Shown here piece after piece: positions 1-7,332 of a stretch of 11,723 nucleotides of DNA (positions are counted from its first letter, which is position 1; each line of letters starts with the position of its first letter). The notes under the pieces are model-generated. The model saw only the letters and a program-made list of their open reading frames with translations, made no database searches and had not been told where the DNA came from. Location: NCBI GenBank assembly GCA_018898235.1, contig JAHIJU010000034.1:1-11723 (forward strand). Direction: 5' to 3'. The position numbers were made by a program, and so were the translations under genes. Origin of the DNA: Actinomycetota bacterium. Its GTDB lineage: Bacteria > Actinomycetota > Actinomycetes > Actinomycetales > Cellulomonadaceae.

Positions 1-432
1 CGCAAGGCGCGCCACGACTACGTCATCGAGGACGTGTTCGAGGCGGGCATCGTGCTCATGGGCACCGAGGTCAAGGCGCTGCGCGCGGGCCGGGCGAGCC
101 TGGTGGACGGCTGGTGCGAGATCGAGGGCAACGAGGCCTGGTTGCACGGCATCCACATCCCCGAGTACGCCCAGGGCACCTGGACCAACCACGCGCCGCG
201 ACGCAAGCGCAAGCTGCTCCTGCACCGCGACGAGATCGACCGGCTGGCCTCGAAGATCCACGACAAGGGGCAGACGATCGTCCCGTTGTCGCTGTACTTC
301 CTGGACGGGCGGGCCAAGGTCGAGATCGCGCTGGCCCGCGGCAAGAAGGACTGGGACAAGCGTCAGGCGCTGCGTGAGCGGCAGGACAACCTGGAGTCCC
401 AGCGCGCGATGCGGGAGCGGCGGGACCGGTAG
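1..432 (+). CDS. smpB: SsrA-binding protein SmpB (5' truncated)
   Basis: SmpB binds tmRNA (SsrA), delivers it to stalled ribosomes and so starts trans-translation, the rescue and tagging of incomplete proteins in the cytoplasm. Reading frame 1 is open from the first base and begins RKARHDY, which matches roughly residue 13 onward of typical SmpB proteins. The start and about a dozen residues therefore lie outside the window. Visible family hallmarks are GTEVKALRAGRASLVDG, the HIPEYAQGTW segment, and the basic C-terminal tail (GKKDWDKRQALRERQ...RERRDR) that enters the ribosomal mRNA channel in this family. The 143 residues present plus the missing start fit the usual length of about 155-160. 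The gene ends with TAG, and the ligase gene starts 38 bases later. In many actinobacteria ssrA lies close downstream of smpB. The 38-base gap here is too short for it. Confidence 0.96.
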   Translation, partial: RKARHDYVIEDVFEAGIVLMGTEVKALRAGRASLVDGWCEIEGNEAWLHGIHIPEYAQGTWTNHAPRRKRKLLLHRDEIDRLASKIHDKGQTIVPLSLYFLDGRAKVEIALARGKKDWDKRQALRERQDNLESQRAMRERRDR

Positions 433-470
433 GGCTCGCGCGTCCCGGACCCCCGTCGGACACTGACCCG

Positions 471-1526
471 ATGGACCTGCCGGTGATGCCGCCGATCGAC
501 CCGATGCTGGCGAAGGTGGCCTCGGCCATCCCGCCGGGTCTGCTGTACGAGCCGAAGTGGGACGGGTTCCGCGCCCTGGTGTTCCGCGACGGTGACGAGG
601 TGGAGATCGGCTCGCGCAACACCAAGCCGTTGCAGCGGTACTTCCCCGAGGTGGTCGAGGCCGTGCGGGCGGCGCTGCCGGCCCGGTGCGTGGTCGACGG
701 CGAGATCGTCGTGCCTTCGCGGGTGCACAGCGGCCTCGACTTCGAGGCGCTGCTCGCGCGGGTGCACCCGGCGGCCTCCCGCGTGCGGGCGCTGGCGGAG
801 CAGACGCCGGCGATGCTCGTGGTGTTCGACCTGCTCGCGCTGGGGGACGAGGACCTGCGCGCCGCGCCGTTCGCGCAGCGGCGGGCACGGCTGGTCGAGG
901 CGGTGCGGCCCGGCGCCGGGGTGCGGGTCACACCGCAGACCAGCGACCTGGTGGAGGCCGGGCGCTGGTTCGACCAGTTCGAGGGCGCCGGTCTGGACGG
1001 CGTGGTGGCCAAGGACCCGTCGTCGCCGTACCTGCCGGGCAAGCGGGTGATGACGAAGGTCAAGCACGAGCGCACGGCCGACTGCGTGGTGGCCGGCTAC
1101 CGGCCGCACACCTCGGGGCCTGATGCCGTGGGCTCCTTGCTGCTCGGGCTGTACACCGACGACGGCGTGCTGGCCTCCGTCGGCGTGGTGGGGGCGTTCA
1201 CGATGGCCCGACGCCGCGAGCTGGCGGTCGAGCTGGCGCCGCTGGTCACCGAGCTGCCCGAGCACCCGTGGGGCGGGGCGGCGCAGGGTCGCACGCCGCG
1301 CGAGGCCGAGCGGAGCCGGTGGGCGGCCGGCCGCGACCTGTCGTTCGTCCCGCTGCGTCCCGAGCGAGTGGTCGAGGTGGCGTACGACCACCTGGAGGGT
1401 GACCGGTTCCGGCACACGACGCAGTTCCGCCGCTGGCGTCCCGACCGGGACCCCGACTCGTGCACCTACTCCCAGCTGACCGAACCTGTGGGCTACGACC
1501 TGGCGGACGTGCTCGACGGCCGGTGA
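471..1526 (+). CDS. ligC: ATP-dependent DNA ligase, LigC type
   Basis: This enzyme seals DNA nicks by moving AMP from ATP to an active-site lysine and then to the 5' phosphate. Nucleotidyltransferase motifs are in order: motif I KWDGFR at residues 29-34, with K29 the predicted adenylated lysine; VVDGEIVV around 74-81, with D76-E78 the metal/ATP motif; GLDGVVAK at 174-181; and TKVK at 195-198. The C-terminal part (about 205-351) matches an OB fold, with FRHTTQFRRWRPDRDP near the end. The length of 351 residues fits mycobacterial LigC (about 360) and is far shorter than LigD, with no polymerase or nuclease domain. The ATG is chosen because MDLPVMPPIDPMLAK aligns with LigC N termini; no clear Shine-Dalgarno precedes it. 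Mycobacterial LigC is a backup ligase linked to repair with primase-polymerases. No such partner or Ku gene is visible here, so the exact role is inferred. Its last 34 bases overlap the convergent TetR gene. Confidence 0.92.
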   Translation: MDLPVMPPIDPMLAKVASAIPPGLLYEPKWDGFRALVFRDGDEVEIGSRNTKPLQRYFPEVVEAVRAALPARCVVDGEIVVPSRVHSGLDFEALLARVHPAASRVRALAEQTPAMLVVFDLLALGDEDLRAAPFAQRRARLVEAVRPGAGVRVTPQTSDLVEAGRWFDQFEGAGLDGVVAKDPSSPYLPGKRVMTKVKHERTADCVVAGYRPHTSGPDAVGSLLLGLYTDDGVLASVGVVGAFTMARRRELAVELAPLVTELPEHPWGGAAQGRTPREAERSRWAAGRDLSFVPLRPERVVEVAYDHLEGDRFRHTTQFRRWRPDRDPDSCTYSQLTEPVGYDLADVLDGR

Positions 1527-2215
1527 GGACGCGGTCGTCGGACGATGGTCAGCGCCTCGTCGATGGTGGCGTCGAAGAAGGCCTCGGCGTCCCGGGGGAC
1601 CTGAGGCCCGTACTGGCTGAAGAGCTCGGCCGTGATCGTCCCGAGCACGAGGTTCCAGGCGGTGATGCCGCGTCGCAGGGCCCCGGCGTCGAGCCCGGTC
1701 TGGGCCGGCAGGTCGGTCGGGCCCTGGCCGAGGGCCGCGCGGTCCTGGGCGGTCTCGAGGTCGGGGTCGGCGTACGGGGCCAGGACCTGGATCAGCCGGT
1801 TCGTGACCCGCGTCCCGGCGGGGGTGGTGCGTTCGGGTGGGGCGTCATAGTTCGGCACGGGTGAGCCGTAGATCAGGGCGTACTCGTGGGGGTGCGCGAT
1901 CGCCCAGCGGCGGGTGGCCAGTGCGATCGCCCGGAACGAGGGCCCCGGCCCGTCGAAGTCCGGGAGCTGGGCCAGGGCGTCGTCGACCGCGTCGGCCAGG
2001 GAGTCGTAGGCGGTGACGATGAGCCGGGTGAGCAGCTCGTCGCGACTGTCGACGTAGCGGTAGACGGCCGAGGATGCCATGCCGAGGTCGCGGGCGACGG
2101 CCCGCAGGGACAACGCGGCGGCACCGTAGCGGCCGAGGTGCTCGCGCCCGATCCGCAGGATCTCGGACTCGATCGCGCTCCGGTTGCGGGCGCGGATCCC
2201 CTGGGCAGCCTCCAT
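1493..2215 (-). CDS. TetR/AcrR family repressor with WHG-type C-terminal domain
   Basis: This is a predicted one-component repressor of 240 residues. The N-terminal DNA-binding domain is clear: helix 1 about 11-30 and the helix-turn-helix about 35-55 (SLRAVARDLGMASSAVYRYV), followed by the usual DSRDELL. The ligand and dimer domain contains W104, the AHPHEYALIYGSP stretch (107-119), and a late AWNLVLG segment, which resembles the WHG (TetR_C) domain; the ligand cannot be predicted. The ATG at 2215 puts the first helix at the usual distance. The open frame runs upstream to 2419, but that part would cross the operators and the start of the divergent gene and does not look like protein. The gene is divergent from the reductase at 2345, with 129 bases between the starts and two identical palindromes in that gap. 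It probably represses itself and that reductase. Its 3' end overlaps the convergent ligase gene. Confidence 0.92.
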   Translation of the reverse strand: MEAAQGIRARNRSAIESEILRIGREHLGRYGAAALSLRAVARDLGMASSAVYRYVDSRDELLTRLIVTAYDSLADAVDDALAQLPDFDGPGPSFRAIALATRRWAIAHPHEYALIYGSPVPNYDAPPERTTPAGTRVTNRLIQVLAPYADPDLETAQDRAALGQGPTDLPAQTGLDAGALRRGITAWNLVLGTITAELFSQYGPQVPRDAEAFFDATIDEALTIVRRPRPHRPSSTSARS

Positions 2216-2257
2216 GGGAGCAAGCGTCGCACAGAAGTGAGCGGTGAGCGCGAATGT

Positions 2258-2268
2258 GAGCACTGCTC
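2258..2268. promoter_or_regulatory. Candidate TetR operator, copy 1
   Basis: GAGCACTGCTC is an 11-base inverted repeat with 5-base arms and a single central C. It lies directly upstream of a TTGATA -35-like hexamer for the divergent reductase gene and 43 bases from the start of the TetR gene. An identical copy lies 52 bases away, centre to centre, about five helical turns, so both would face the same side of the helix. Position and symmetry suggest the binding site of the adjacent TetR protein. This is inference. Confidence 0.6.
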
Positions 2269-2297
2269 TTGATATTGGGACGGACCCGTGGTGCGAT
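2269..2297 (+). promoter_or_regulatory. Possible promoter of the reductase gene
   Basis: TTGATA (2269-2274, five of six matches to TTGACA) is followed after 17 bases by TGCGAT (2292-2297), a weak -10. The pair sits exactly between the two palindromic operator candidates, as expected for a repressed promoter, with transcription starting around 2304 and an untranslated leader of about 40 bases. The weak -10 keeps confidence modest. Confidence 0.35.
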
Positions 2298-2307
2298 GGG
2301 CCCGAAG

Positions 2308-2322
2308 GCGAGCACTGCTCGC
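2308..2322. promoter_or_regulatory. Candidate TetR operator, copy 2
   Basis: The same GAGCACTGCTC core as copy 1 (2310-2320) is extended here by one more pair on each side plus another, giving a 7-base-arm inverted repeat, GCGAGCACTGCTCGC. It lies just past the predicted transcription start of the reductase and 23 bases before its ATG. A repressor bound here would block RNA polymerase, and binding at both sites could be cooperative or could loop the DNA. This is inferred from symmetry and position. Confidence 0.6.
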
Positions 2323-2344
2323 AACGCTTCGAGAGGGACTCGAC

Positions 2345-3298
2345 ATGGGTACGCACGTCGTCGTCGGCGCCGGGGGCATCGGCCGGGCCACTGCACGCCA
2401 CCTGGTCGCACGCGGCCATGAGGTCCTCCTGGCGTCCCGGTCAGGGACCGACCCGCGGATCGAAGGGGTGCGGTCCGCCACCGTCGACGCCGTCGACCCG
2501 CAGGCGCTGGCCGCACTGCTGCGCGGCGCCGACACCCTGGTCAACGCGGTGAACCCGACCCGCTACGACCGGTGGGAGCGCGACTGGCCACCGGTTGCCG
2601 CCAGCATGCTCACGGCCGCGGAACGGACGGGTGCCGGCCTGGTGACCGTCTCGAACCTCTACGGGTACGGGCCGGTCGACGGTCCGATGACCGAGGACAC
2701 GCCCATGCGCCCGAACGGCACGAAGGGGCGGGTCCGGGCGCAGATGTGGGCCGACGCGCTCGCGGCGCACCGGGCCGGCCGGGTGCGGGTCACCGAGCTG
2801 CGCGCCAGCGACTACTTCGGCCCCGGCAGCAGTCCCAGGACCAGCGTGCTCAACTCGATGGTCATCGCCCGGGCCGCCCTCGGGCGCTCGGTGTGGCTGA
2901 TCAGCGGCGGACCGGATGTGCCGCACTCGTGGACCTATCTGGACGACATCGGTGCGCTGGCTGCGGCGCTGGCCACCGATGACCGTTCGTGGGGCCGCGC
3001 CTGGCACGTGCCCACTGCCGACCCGCGCACCTGCCGGGAGGTGGCGGCCGAGGTCGCGCGGCTGGTCGGACGCTCGGCCCCCGCGGTCCGGGAGCTGCCG
3101 GCCCCGGTCCGGGCCCTGGCCCGGGTCTCCGCCACCGTGCGGGAGCTGGACGAGACGCGGTACCAGTTCGACCGGCCGTTCGTGCTCGACTCGGACCTGA
3201 CCCGACGGACCTTCGCGCTGCAGCCGTCCCCCTGGGGGCAGGCGTTGACCGAGACGGTGGCGTGGCTCGGTCGGGGCGTGGCGCCGGCCGCGTCCTGA
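2345..3298 (+). CDS. NAD(P)-binding epimerase/reductase, atypical extended SDR
   Basis: This is a 317-residue cytoplasmic protein of the NAD-dependent epimerase/dehydratase superfamily. The Rossmann motif GAGGIG is at residues 8-13. The second strand ends LLASRSG with R32, which suggests NADP(H) rather than NAD. VTVSNLYGYGP places Y106 where the catalytic tyrosine is expected, but the lysine four residues later is absent (the nearest is K127), so this is not a canonical YxxxK enzyme. HSWTYLDDIGALAAAL in the C-terminal half is typical of this family's substrate-domain region. Start: the ATG at 2345 has GAGAGG at 2331-2336, eight bases upstream, and puts the Rossmann strand directly at the N terminus. 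The open frame extends to 2288 but adds only Arg-rich non-conserved residues. It is divergent from the TetR gene and probably under its control. The substrate is unknown. It could be a detoxifying reductase or a redox-linked isomerase. Confidence 0.88.
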   Translation: MGTHVVVGAGGIGRATARHLVARGHEVLLASRSGTDPRIEGVRSATVDAVDPQALAALLRGADTLVNAVNPTRYDRWERDWPPVAASMLTAAERTGAGLVTVSNLYGYGPVDGPMTEDTPMRPNGTKGRVRAQMWADALAAHRAGRVRVTELRASDYFGPGSSPRTSVLNSMVIARAALGRSVWLISGGPDVPHSWTYLDDIGALAAALATDDRSWGRAWHVPTADPRTCREVAAEVARLVGRSAPAVRELPAPVRALARVSATVRELDETRYQFDRPFVLDSDLTRRTFALQPSPWGQALTETVAWLGRGVAPAAS

Positions 3299-3366
3299 GG
3301 GGCTCGGCCGCACCGACCCGGCTGCGACGGACCGCTCGTGGCCGATCCGGCGGACCGACCTAGGCT

Positions 3367-6300
3367 GTGCCGGTGCCCTTCCGTCTCGCGCTGCTGGGCG
3401 ATCCGCGCTGGGACGGCCTGCCGTTCGCGGGGGAGCGACCGGTGGCGCTCCTGTCCGCGCTCGCCGGCGCGTGGCCGGATGCGGTGCCCGACGACGTCCT
3501 GGTCGACACCCTCTGGCCGGCGCAGACGCCCCAGCACCCCGCCAAGGCTCTGCAGCTCGTGGTGTCCCGGGTGCGGGCCGCCACCGCCGCGACGGTGGTG
3601 CTGCGTGCGCCGCGCGGGTACCGGCTCGGGCTCGACGCCGAGGACGTGGACGTGCTCGCGCTGCACCAGGCCGCCGCGCGGGCCGTCCGCCTGCTCGACT
3701 CCGGTGACGCCCCGGCCGCCGCGGCGCAGGCGCAGGCCGCCCTCGAGCTCACCGTCCCGGAGGCGGCGACGGGCGCCTCGACCGATGCGCTGCTCGGGGC
3801 CGCCGGACGGGACCGGGATGTCGCGACCGCGGTGGCCGGACGGGCGCTGAGCCGATGCGGCGACCACGTCGCCGCCCTCGACCTGCTGCTGCGCGCCCAT
3901 GAGCTGCGGCCCGACGACGAGGGGCTGCTGGCCGACCTGCTGCGTTCGGAGGCCGTCGTCGTCGGGGCTCCCGCCGCACTCGACCGCTACGCGACGCACC
4001 GGGCTGCACTCGCCGAACGGCTCGGTGCGGACCCGGGCCCGGCGCTGGTCCAGGTGTACAGCGAGCTGCTCGCGGCCGATCGTCCGCAGCGCACCGGTCT
4101 GCGGTTCGCGTCCGGCCCGCTGGTGGGGCGGCAGGACGACGTCCGCGCGGTGCGGTCGCTGCTCGCGGACCACCGGGTGGTCTCGGTGGTGGGCCCGGGC
4201 GGCCTGGGCAAGACGACTCTGGCACAGGTGGTCGCGGCCACGGCCGAGCAACCCGTCGTGCACGTCGTCGAGCTGGTGGCCGTCACGTCCTCGGACGAGG
4301 TGCTGGCCGAGGTCGCGACGACGCTCGGGGTCGAGGTCCCGGCGGCCGGGCGACGCCTGCTCACCCCGGCCTTCCGGTCCGATGTGCGGGCCGCCGCGGC
4401 CGCCCGGCTGGCGGGTGCGCCGACGCTGCTCGTGCTCGACAACTGCGAGCACGTCCTCGACGGCGTCGCCGCCCTCGTGGCGTTCCTTGTCGCGTCGAGC
4501 CCCCGGCTGCGCGTGCTGACCACCTCGCGTGCACCGCTCGCGATCGCCGCCGAACGGGTGTTCCTGCTCGGCAGCCTCGACCTCGAGCAGTCGGCGCAGC
4601 TGTTCCGGGAACGGGCCGTGGCAGCCCGTCCCGGGGTGGTGCTCGACGACGACGGGGTCGCCGCCGTCGTCGCCCGGCTGGACGGACTCCCGCTCGCGAT
4701 CGAGCTGGCAGCGGCCCGGGTCCGGGCGATGTCGGTGGCGCAGGTTGCCGAGCGCCTCGCCGACCGGTTCGCGCTGCTGCAGGCCGGGCGCGGCACCCCG
4801 GACCGGCACCGCACCCTGCTCGCGGTGATCGAGTGGTCCTGGAACCTGCTCGACGACGAGTCGCGGCACGCCCTGGCGGTGCTCGCGACCTTCCAGGACG
4901 GCTTCACCCTCGACGCCGCCGAGGCGATGCTCGGACCGTCGGCGCTGTCCGCGGTGTTCGCCCTGGTCGAGCAGTCGCTGCTCGCGGTGGTCGAGGCCGG
5001 TGCGGACGTGCGCTACCGGGCGCTGGAGACCATCCGCGAGTTCGGTCTGCGCCAGCTCGACGAGTCGGGTGGGCGGGAGCAGGCGCTCGCCGCCCACCGG
5101 CGCTGGGCGGTGGCAGTGGCCGGGCGGTACGGCCCCGACCTGGCCTCACCACGGATGCTGGCCGCGATGGCGGCGCTCGCAGTGGAGGATGCCAACCTCA
5201 CCGACGCGTTGCGCCGGGCGGTCGGCGACGGCGACGTCGCGGCGGCGGTCCGCCTCGCCCGGGTGCTCGGCACCATGTGGCGGGTGGCCGAGCAGGACTC
5301 CCGGCTGGCGCTGCTCGGTGCCGTTGCGCCGCTCGTGGTCGGTGCGCAGCTTCCGGCCGACCTGATCGACGCGGCACGGGAGGTCCTGTGCCATGCGCTG
5401 CTCGCGTCGTTCATGCGACGCGGCGAGCCGGCGGGCGACGTGCTGGGCCGGCTGGCCGAGCTCGGCCCCGGTCCGGACCCGCGCATCGCCGCCCAGGTCA
5501 CGGTCCTGTCGGCCGCTGCGCTGGGGACCGGCGCGGAGGCGATCGAGGTGTGCAGGCGGCTGATCGCCCACGGAGACCGCCAGGTGGCCCTCATGTCCGG
5601 GGTGTGGCTCAGTGCATTGCTGGAGAACGAGGGCGACGTGGCCGGCGGTGCCCTGGCCGCGACCGCCGCGCGGGCGCTGTGCCGGGCGGAGGACGGGCCC
5701 GCCGACGCGATGGGGCTCGACTCCCAGCTCGCGATGTACGCATTCAACCTGGGCGACCTGGCCACGGCCGAGGAGGCCGCCCGCCGTGCGATCGAGCCGT
5801 ACGAGGCGATCGGTGCCGTCGAGCGGGTGCTGGACCTGCGGGCGCTGCTGGCCCTCGTCGCGCTGCGACGGGGCGACCTGTCGCCTGCCCGGGACGTTCT
5901 CGACCGCGTCCGGGAGTACCGCGGGCGCGACGCCCACCTCCGGTCGTGGGTGATGGAGGTGCTGCAGAGCGAGCTGGAGCTGGCCGCGGGGGACCGGGCG
6001 GCCTCGGCGCGGACGATCATCGAGGTCGCCACCCGCCTGCTCGCGCAGGGTCCGGACGACGACGACGGGTTCAACCCGTGGGCGCTGTCGGCCGTGGCCT
6101 ACGTGGTCAACGCGCTGGCGGTCCTGGGGCTCCCGCAGGCGAGCGCACCGCCCGGCCTGGACCGGGACACCGCGCTGGCCCGGGCCCGTGCCTACCTCGC
6201 CTCGGTGGAGCACATCGACTACCCGGTCTGCGGTTCGCTGCTGCATGCGATCGCCGTGCACGACGTGCTCGTCCCCGGGGCCTCGACCCCGCCCGACGTC

Positions 6301-6492
6301 GCGGCCCGGCTGCTGGCGATCGCGCAGGCGTGGGGCGTCCGGAACTGGTGGTGGGTGATGGACGGCACCGCTGCGCAGGAGGTGCTCATGCGCACCGAAC
6401 CGGGAATGGTCGAGAGGTTCCGCGCGCAGTACGCCGGCCGGTTCGGGGAACAGCTGCGCGAGGAGGCGTCGGACCTCCTCGCGCAGCTGTGA
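3367..6492 (+). CDS. AfsR/SARP-like regulator: winged helix, BTAD, NTPase, helical repeats
   Basis: This is a large cytoplasmic signalling regulator of 1041 residues. Residues 1-95 form an OmpR-like winged helix (DDVLVDTLWPAQTPQHPAKA, then LQLVVSRVRA and GYRL...DVDVLALH). Residues 100-240 are BTAD-like helices. A STAND/NB-ARC-type NTPase follows, with Walker A GPGGLGKTT at 276-284, Walker B-like LLVLDN ending at D358, a TTSR sensor, and GLPLA at 440-444. RTLLAVIEWSWNLLDDESRHAL (about 482-503) starts the helical winged region. From about 590 to the end it is Ala- and Leu-rich helix, probably TPR-like. Such proteins activate secondary-metabolite or other gene sets once ATP and a signal switch the NTPase. 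GTG 3367 is used here; GTG 3373 is an alternative with better spacing to the AGG at 3362-3364. No biosynthetic genes are adjacent, so targets are unknown. The last codons form a strong hairpin. Confidence 0.9.
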   Translation: MPVPFRLALLGDPRWDGLPFAGERPVALLSALAGAWPDAVPDDVLVDTLWPAQTPQHPAKALQLVVSRVRAATAATVVLRAPRGYRLGLDAEDVDVLALHQAAARAVRLLDSGDAPAAAAQAQAALELTVPEAATGASTDALLGAAGRDRDVATAVAGRALSRCGDHVAALDLLLRAHELRPDDEGLLADLLRSEAVVVGAPAALDRYATHRAALAERLGADPGPALVQVYSELLAADRPQRTGLRFASGPLVGRQDDVRAVRSLLADHRVVSVVGPGGLGKTTLAQVVAATAEQPVVHVVELVAVTSSDEVLAEVATTLGVEVPAAGRRLLTPAFRSDVRAAAAARLAGAPTLLVLDNCEHVLDGVAALVAFLVASSPRLRVLTTSRAPLAIAAERVFLLGSLDLEQSAQLFRERAVAARPGVVLDDDGVAAVVARLDGLPLAIELAAARVRAMSVAQVAERLADRFALLQAGRGTPDRHRTLLAVIEWSWNLLDDESRHALAVLATFQDGFTLDAAEAMLGPSALSAVFALVEQSLLAVVEAGADVRYRALETIREFGLRQLDESGGREQALAAHRRWAVAVAGRYGPDLASPRMLAAMAALAVEDANLTDALRRAVGDGDVAAAVRLARVLGTMWRVAEQDSRLALLGAVAPLVVGAQLPADLIDAAREVLCHALLASFMRRGEPAGDVLGRLAELGPGPDPRIAAQVTVLSAAALGTGAEAIEVCRRLIAHGDRQVALMSGVWLSALLENEGDVAGGALAATAARALCRAEDGPADAMGLDSQLAMYAFNLGDLATAEEAARRAIEPYEAIGAVERVLDLRALLALVALRRGDLSPARDVLDRVREYRGRDAHLRSWVMEVLQSELELAAGDRAASARTIIEVATRLLAQGPDDDDGFNPWALSAVAYVVNALAVLGLPQASAPPGLDRDTALARARAYLASVEHIDYPVCGSLLHAIAVHDVLVPGASTPPDVAARLLAIAQAWGVRNWWWVMDGTAAQEVLMRTEPGMVERFRAQYAGRFGEQLREEASDLLAQL
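6450..6490. terminator. Perfect 17-bp hairpin between convergent genes
   Basis: Arms at 6450-6466 and 6474-6490 are perfectly complementary (17 pairs, mostly G/C) around a 7-base loop, CGTCGGA. The hairpin lies inside the last 14 codons of the regulator (QLREEASDLLAQL) and its right arm includes the first base of the TGA stop. The permease gene on the other strand ends nine bases further on. No T-tract follows on either strand, which is common for terminators in high-GC actinobacteria. It probably ends transcription from both sides. A role in RNA stability is also possible. Confidence 0.65.
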
Positions 6493-6498
6493 GGCCGG

Positions 6499-7332
6499 CT
6501 ACCGGCGGCGGGCGAACCGGTGCACGGTCAGCGGTGCGAACACCGCGACCACGGCCGCGCAGCCGAGGACCGCGATGGCGACCTGGCTGGTCACCGTGCC
6601 GGTGTTCGCCAGGTCGCGGACCGCGGTGACCACGTGGGACACCGGGTTGAACCGGACGAACGCCTGCAACCACCCCGGCAGCGTGTCCACCGGGACGAAG
6701 GCGTTCGAGAGGAACGTCAGCGGGAACATGATCATCATCGAGATGCCCTGCACCCCGCGGGCCGAGGACGCGATCGTGCCCACCCAGGCGAACACCCAGG
6801 ACATCGACCAGCCCGCGGCGATGACGAGCAGGATGCTCGCCGCGACGCCGCCGACACCGCCGGCGGGCCGGTAGCCCATCGCGATGCCGGTGGTGAAGGT
6901 GAGGACCGAGGCGACGAGGTACCGCACGAGGTCGGCGACCATCGGGCCGGTGACCGTCGCCCAGCGGGCGATCGGGAGCGATGTGAACCGGTCCATCACG
7001 CCCTTGTCCATGTCCTCACGCAGCTGCACGCCGGTGGCCATGCACGCGGTGAGTGCCGTCTGGGCGAGGATGCCGGGGATGAGCAGCGGCAGGTAGGCCG
7101 CGACGTCCCCGGCGATGGCACCGCCGAAGATGTAGGCGAACATCGCGGTGAACAGCAGGGGCTGGACCACGACGTCGAACAGCTGCTCCGGGGCGCGGCG
7201 CATGGTGATGAGTCCGCGCCAGGCCATGGCACCGGTCTGGCGAAGGCCGTCGGTCAGTGACGCGTGCGTCCGGGTGCCGGCCACCGGATCGTTGCGGACC
7301 AGGGGCGCCGGTGCGGTCAGGGTGGCGGTCAT
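6499..7332 (-). CDS. ABC-2 type exporter permease, DrrB-like
   Basis: This is an inner-membrane permease of 277 residues that would pair with the ATPase encoded just upstream to form a drug or lipid exporter. About six hydrophobic helices are visible: 51-72, 79-101, 131-153, 159-187, 195-213 and 249-270, with a basic C-terminal end (RFARRR). The segment after helix 2, REDMDKGVMDRFTSLPIAR (105-123), is the characteristic cytoplasmic loop of ABC2_membrane proteins such as DrrB, whose length (about 280) also fits. The ATG at 7332 overlaps the ATPase stop in ATGA, and GAGGAG (7338-7343 on the opposite strand) lies five bases upstream. The frame is open much further upstream but only as shadow of the ATPase gene. 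Translation is probably coupled, giving equal amounts of the two subunits. The gene ends six bases beyond the convergent regulator gene. Substrate unknown. Confidence 0.92.
   Translation of the reverse strand: MTATLTAPAPLVRNDPVAGTRTHASLTDGLRQTGAMAWRGLITMRRAPEQLFDVVVQPLLFTAMFAYIFGGAIAGDVAAYLPLLIPGILAQTALTACMATGVQLREDMDKGVMDRFTSLPIARWATVTGPMVADLVRYLVASVLTFTTGIAMGYRPAGGVGGVAASILLVIAAGWSMSWVFAWVGTIASSARGVQGISMMIMFPLTFLSNAFVPVDTLPGWLQAFVRFNPVSHVVTAVRDLANTGTVTSQVAIAVLGCAAVVAVFAPLTVHRFARRR

Noticed and set aside
421..447. CGGGAC/GTCCCG inverted repeat at the end of smpB as a terminator
   Set aside because: The stem has only six pairs with a 15-base loop and no T-tract. Such repeats are common by chance at this GC content.
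2216..2419. Upstream extension of the TetR gene to a start at 2419
   Set aside because: The added residues do not resemble a TetR N terminus, and the DNA there holds the operators and the start of the divergent reductase gene.
1493..3298. TetR plus reductase as a toxin-antitoxin or defence module
   Set aside because: Both proteins fit an ordinary repressor and metabolic enzyme pair. No nuclease, toxin or other defence domain is present.
2935..5097. 720-codon open frame on the minus strand across the large regulator
   Set aside because: It is rich in Arg, Gly, His and Gln and has no recognisable domain. It mirrors the codon bias of the true gene on the plus strand.
4833..6629. 598-codon plus-strand frame overlapping the regulator's second half
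   Set aside because: It is a +1/+2 frame shadow, Arg/Gly/Ala/Pro-rich, while the regulator frame carries clear NTPase motifs before it and helical sequence throughout.
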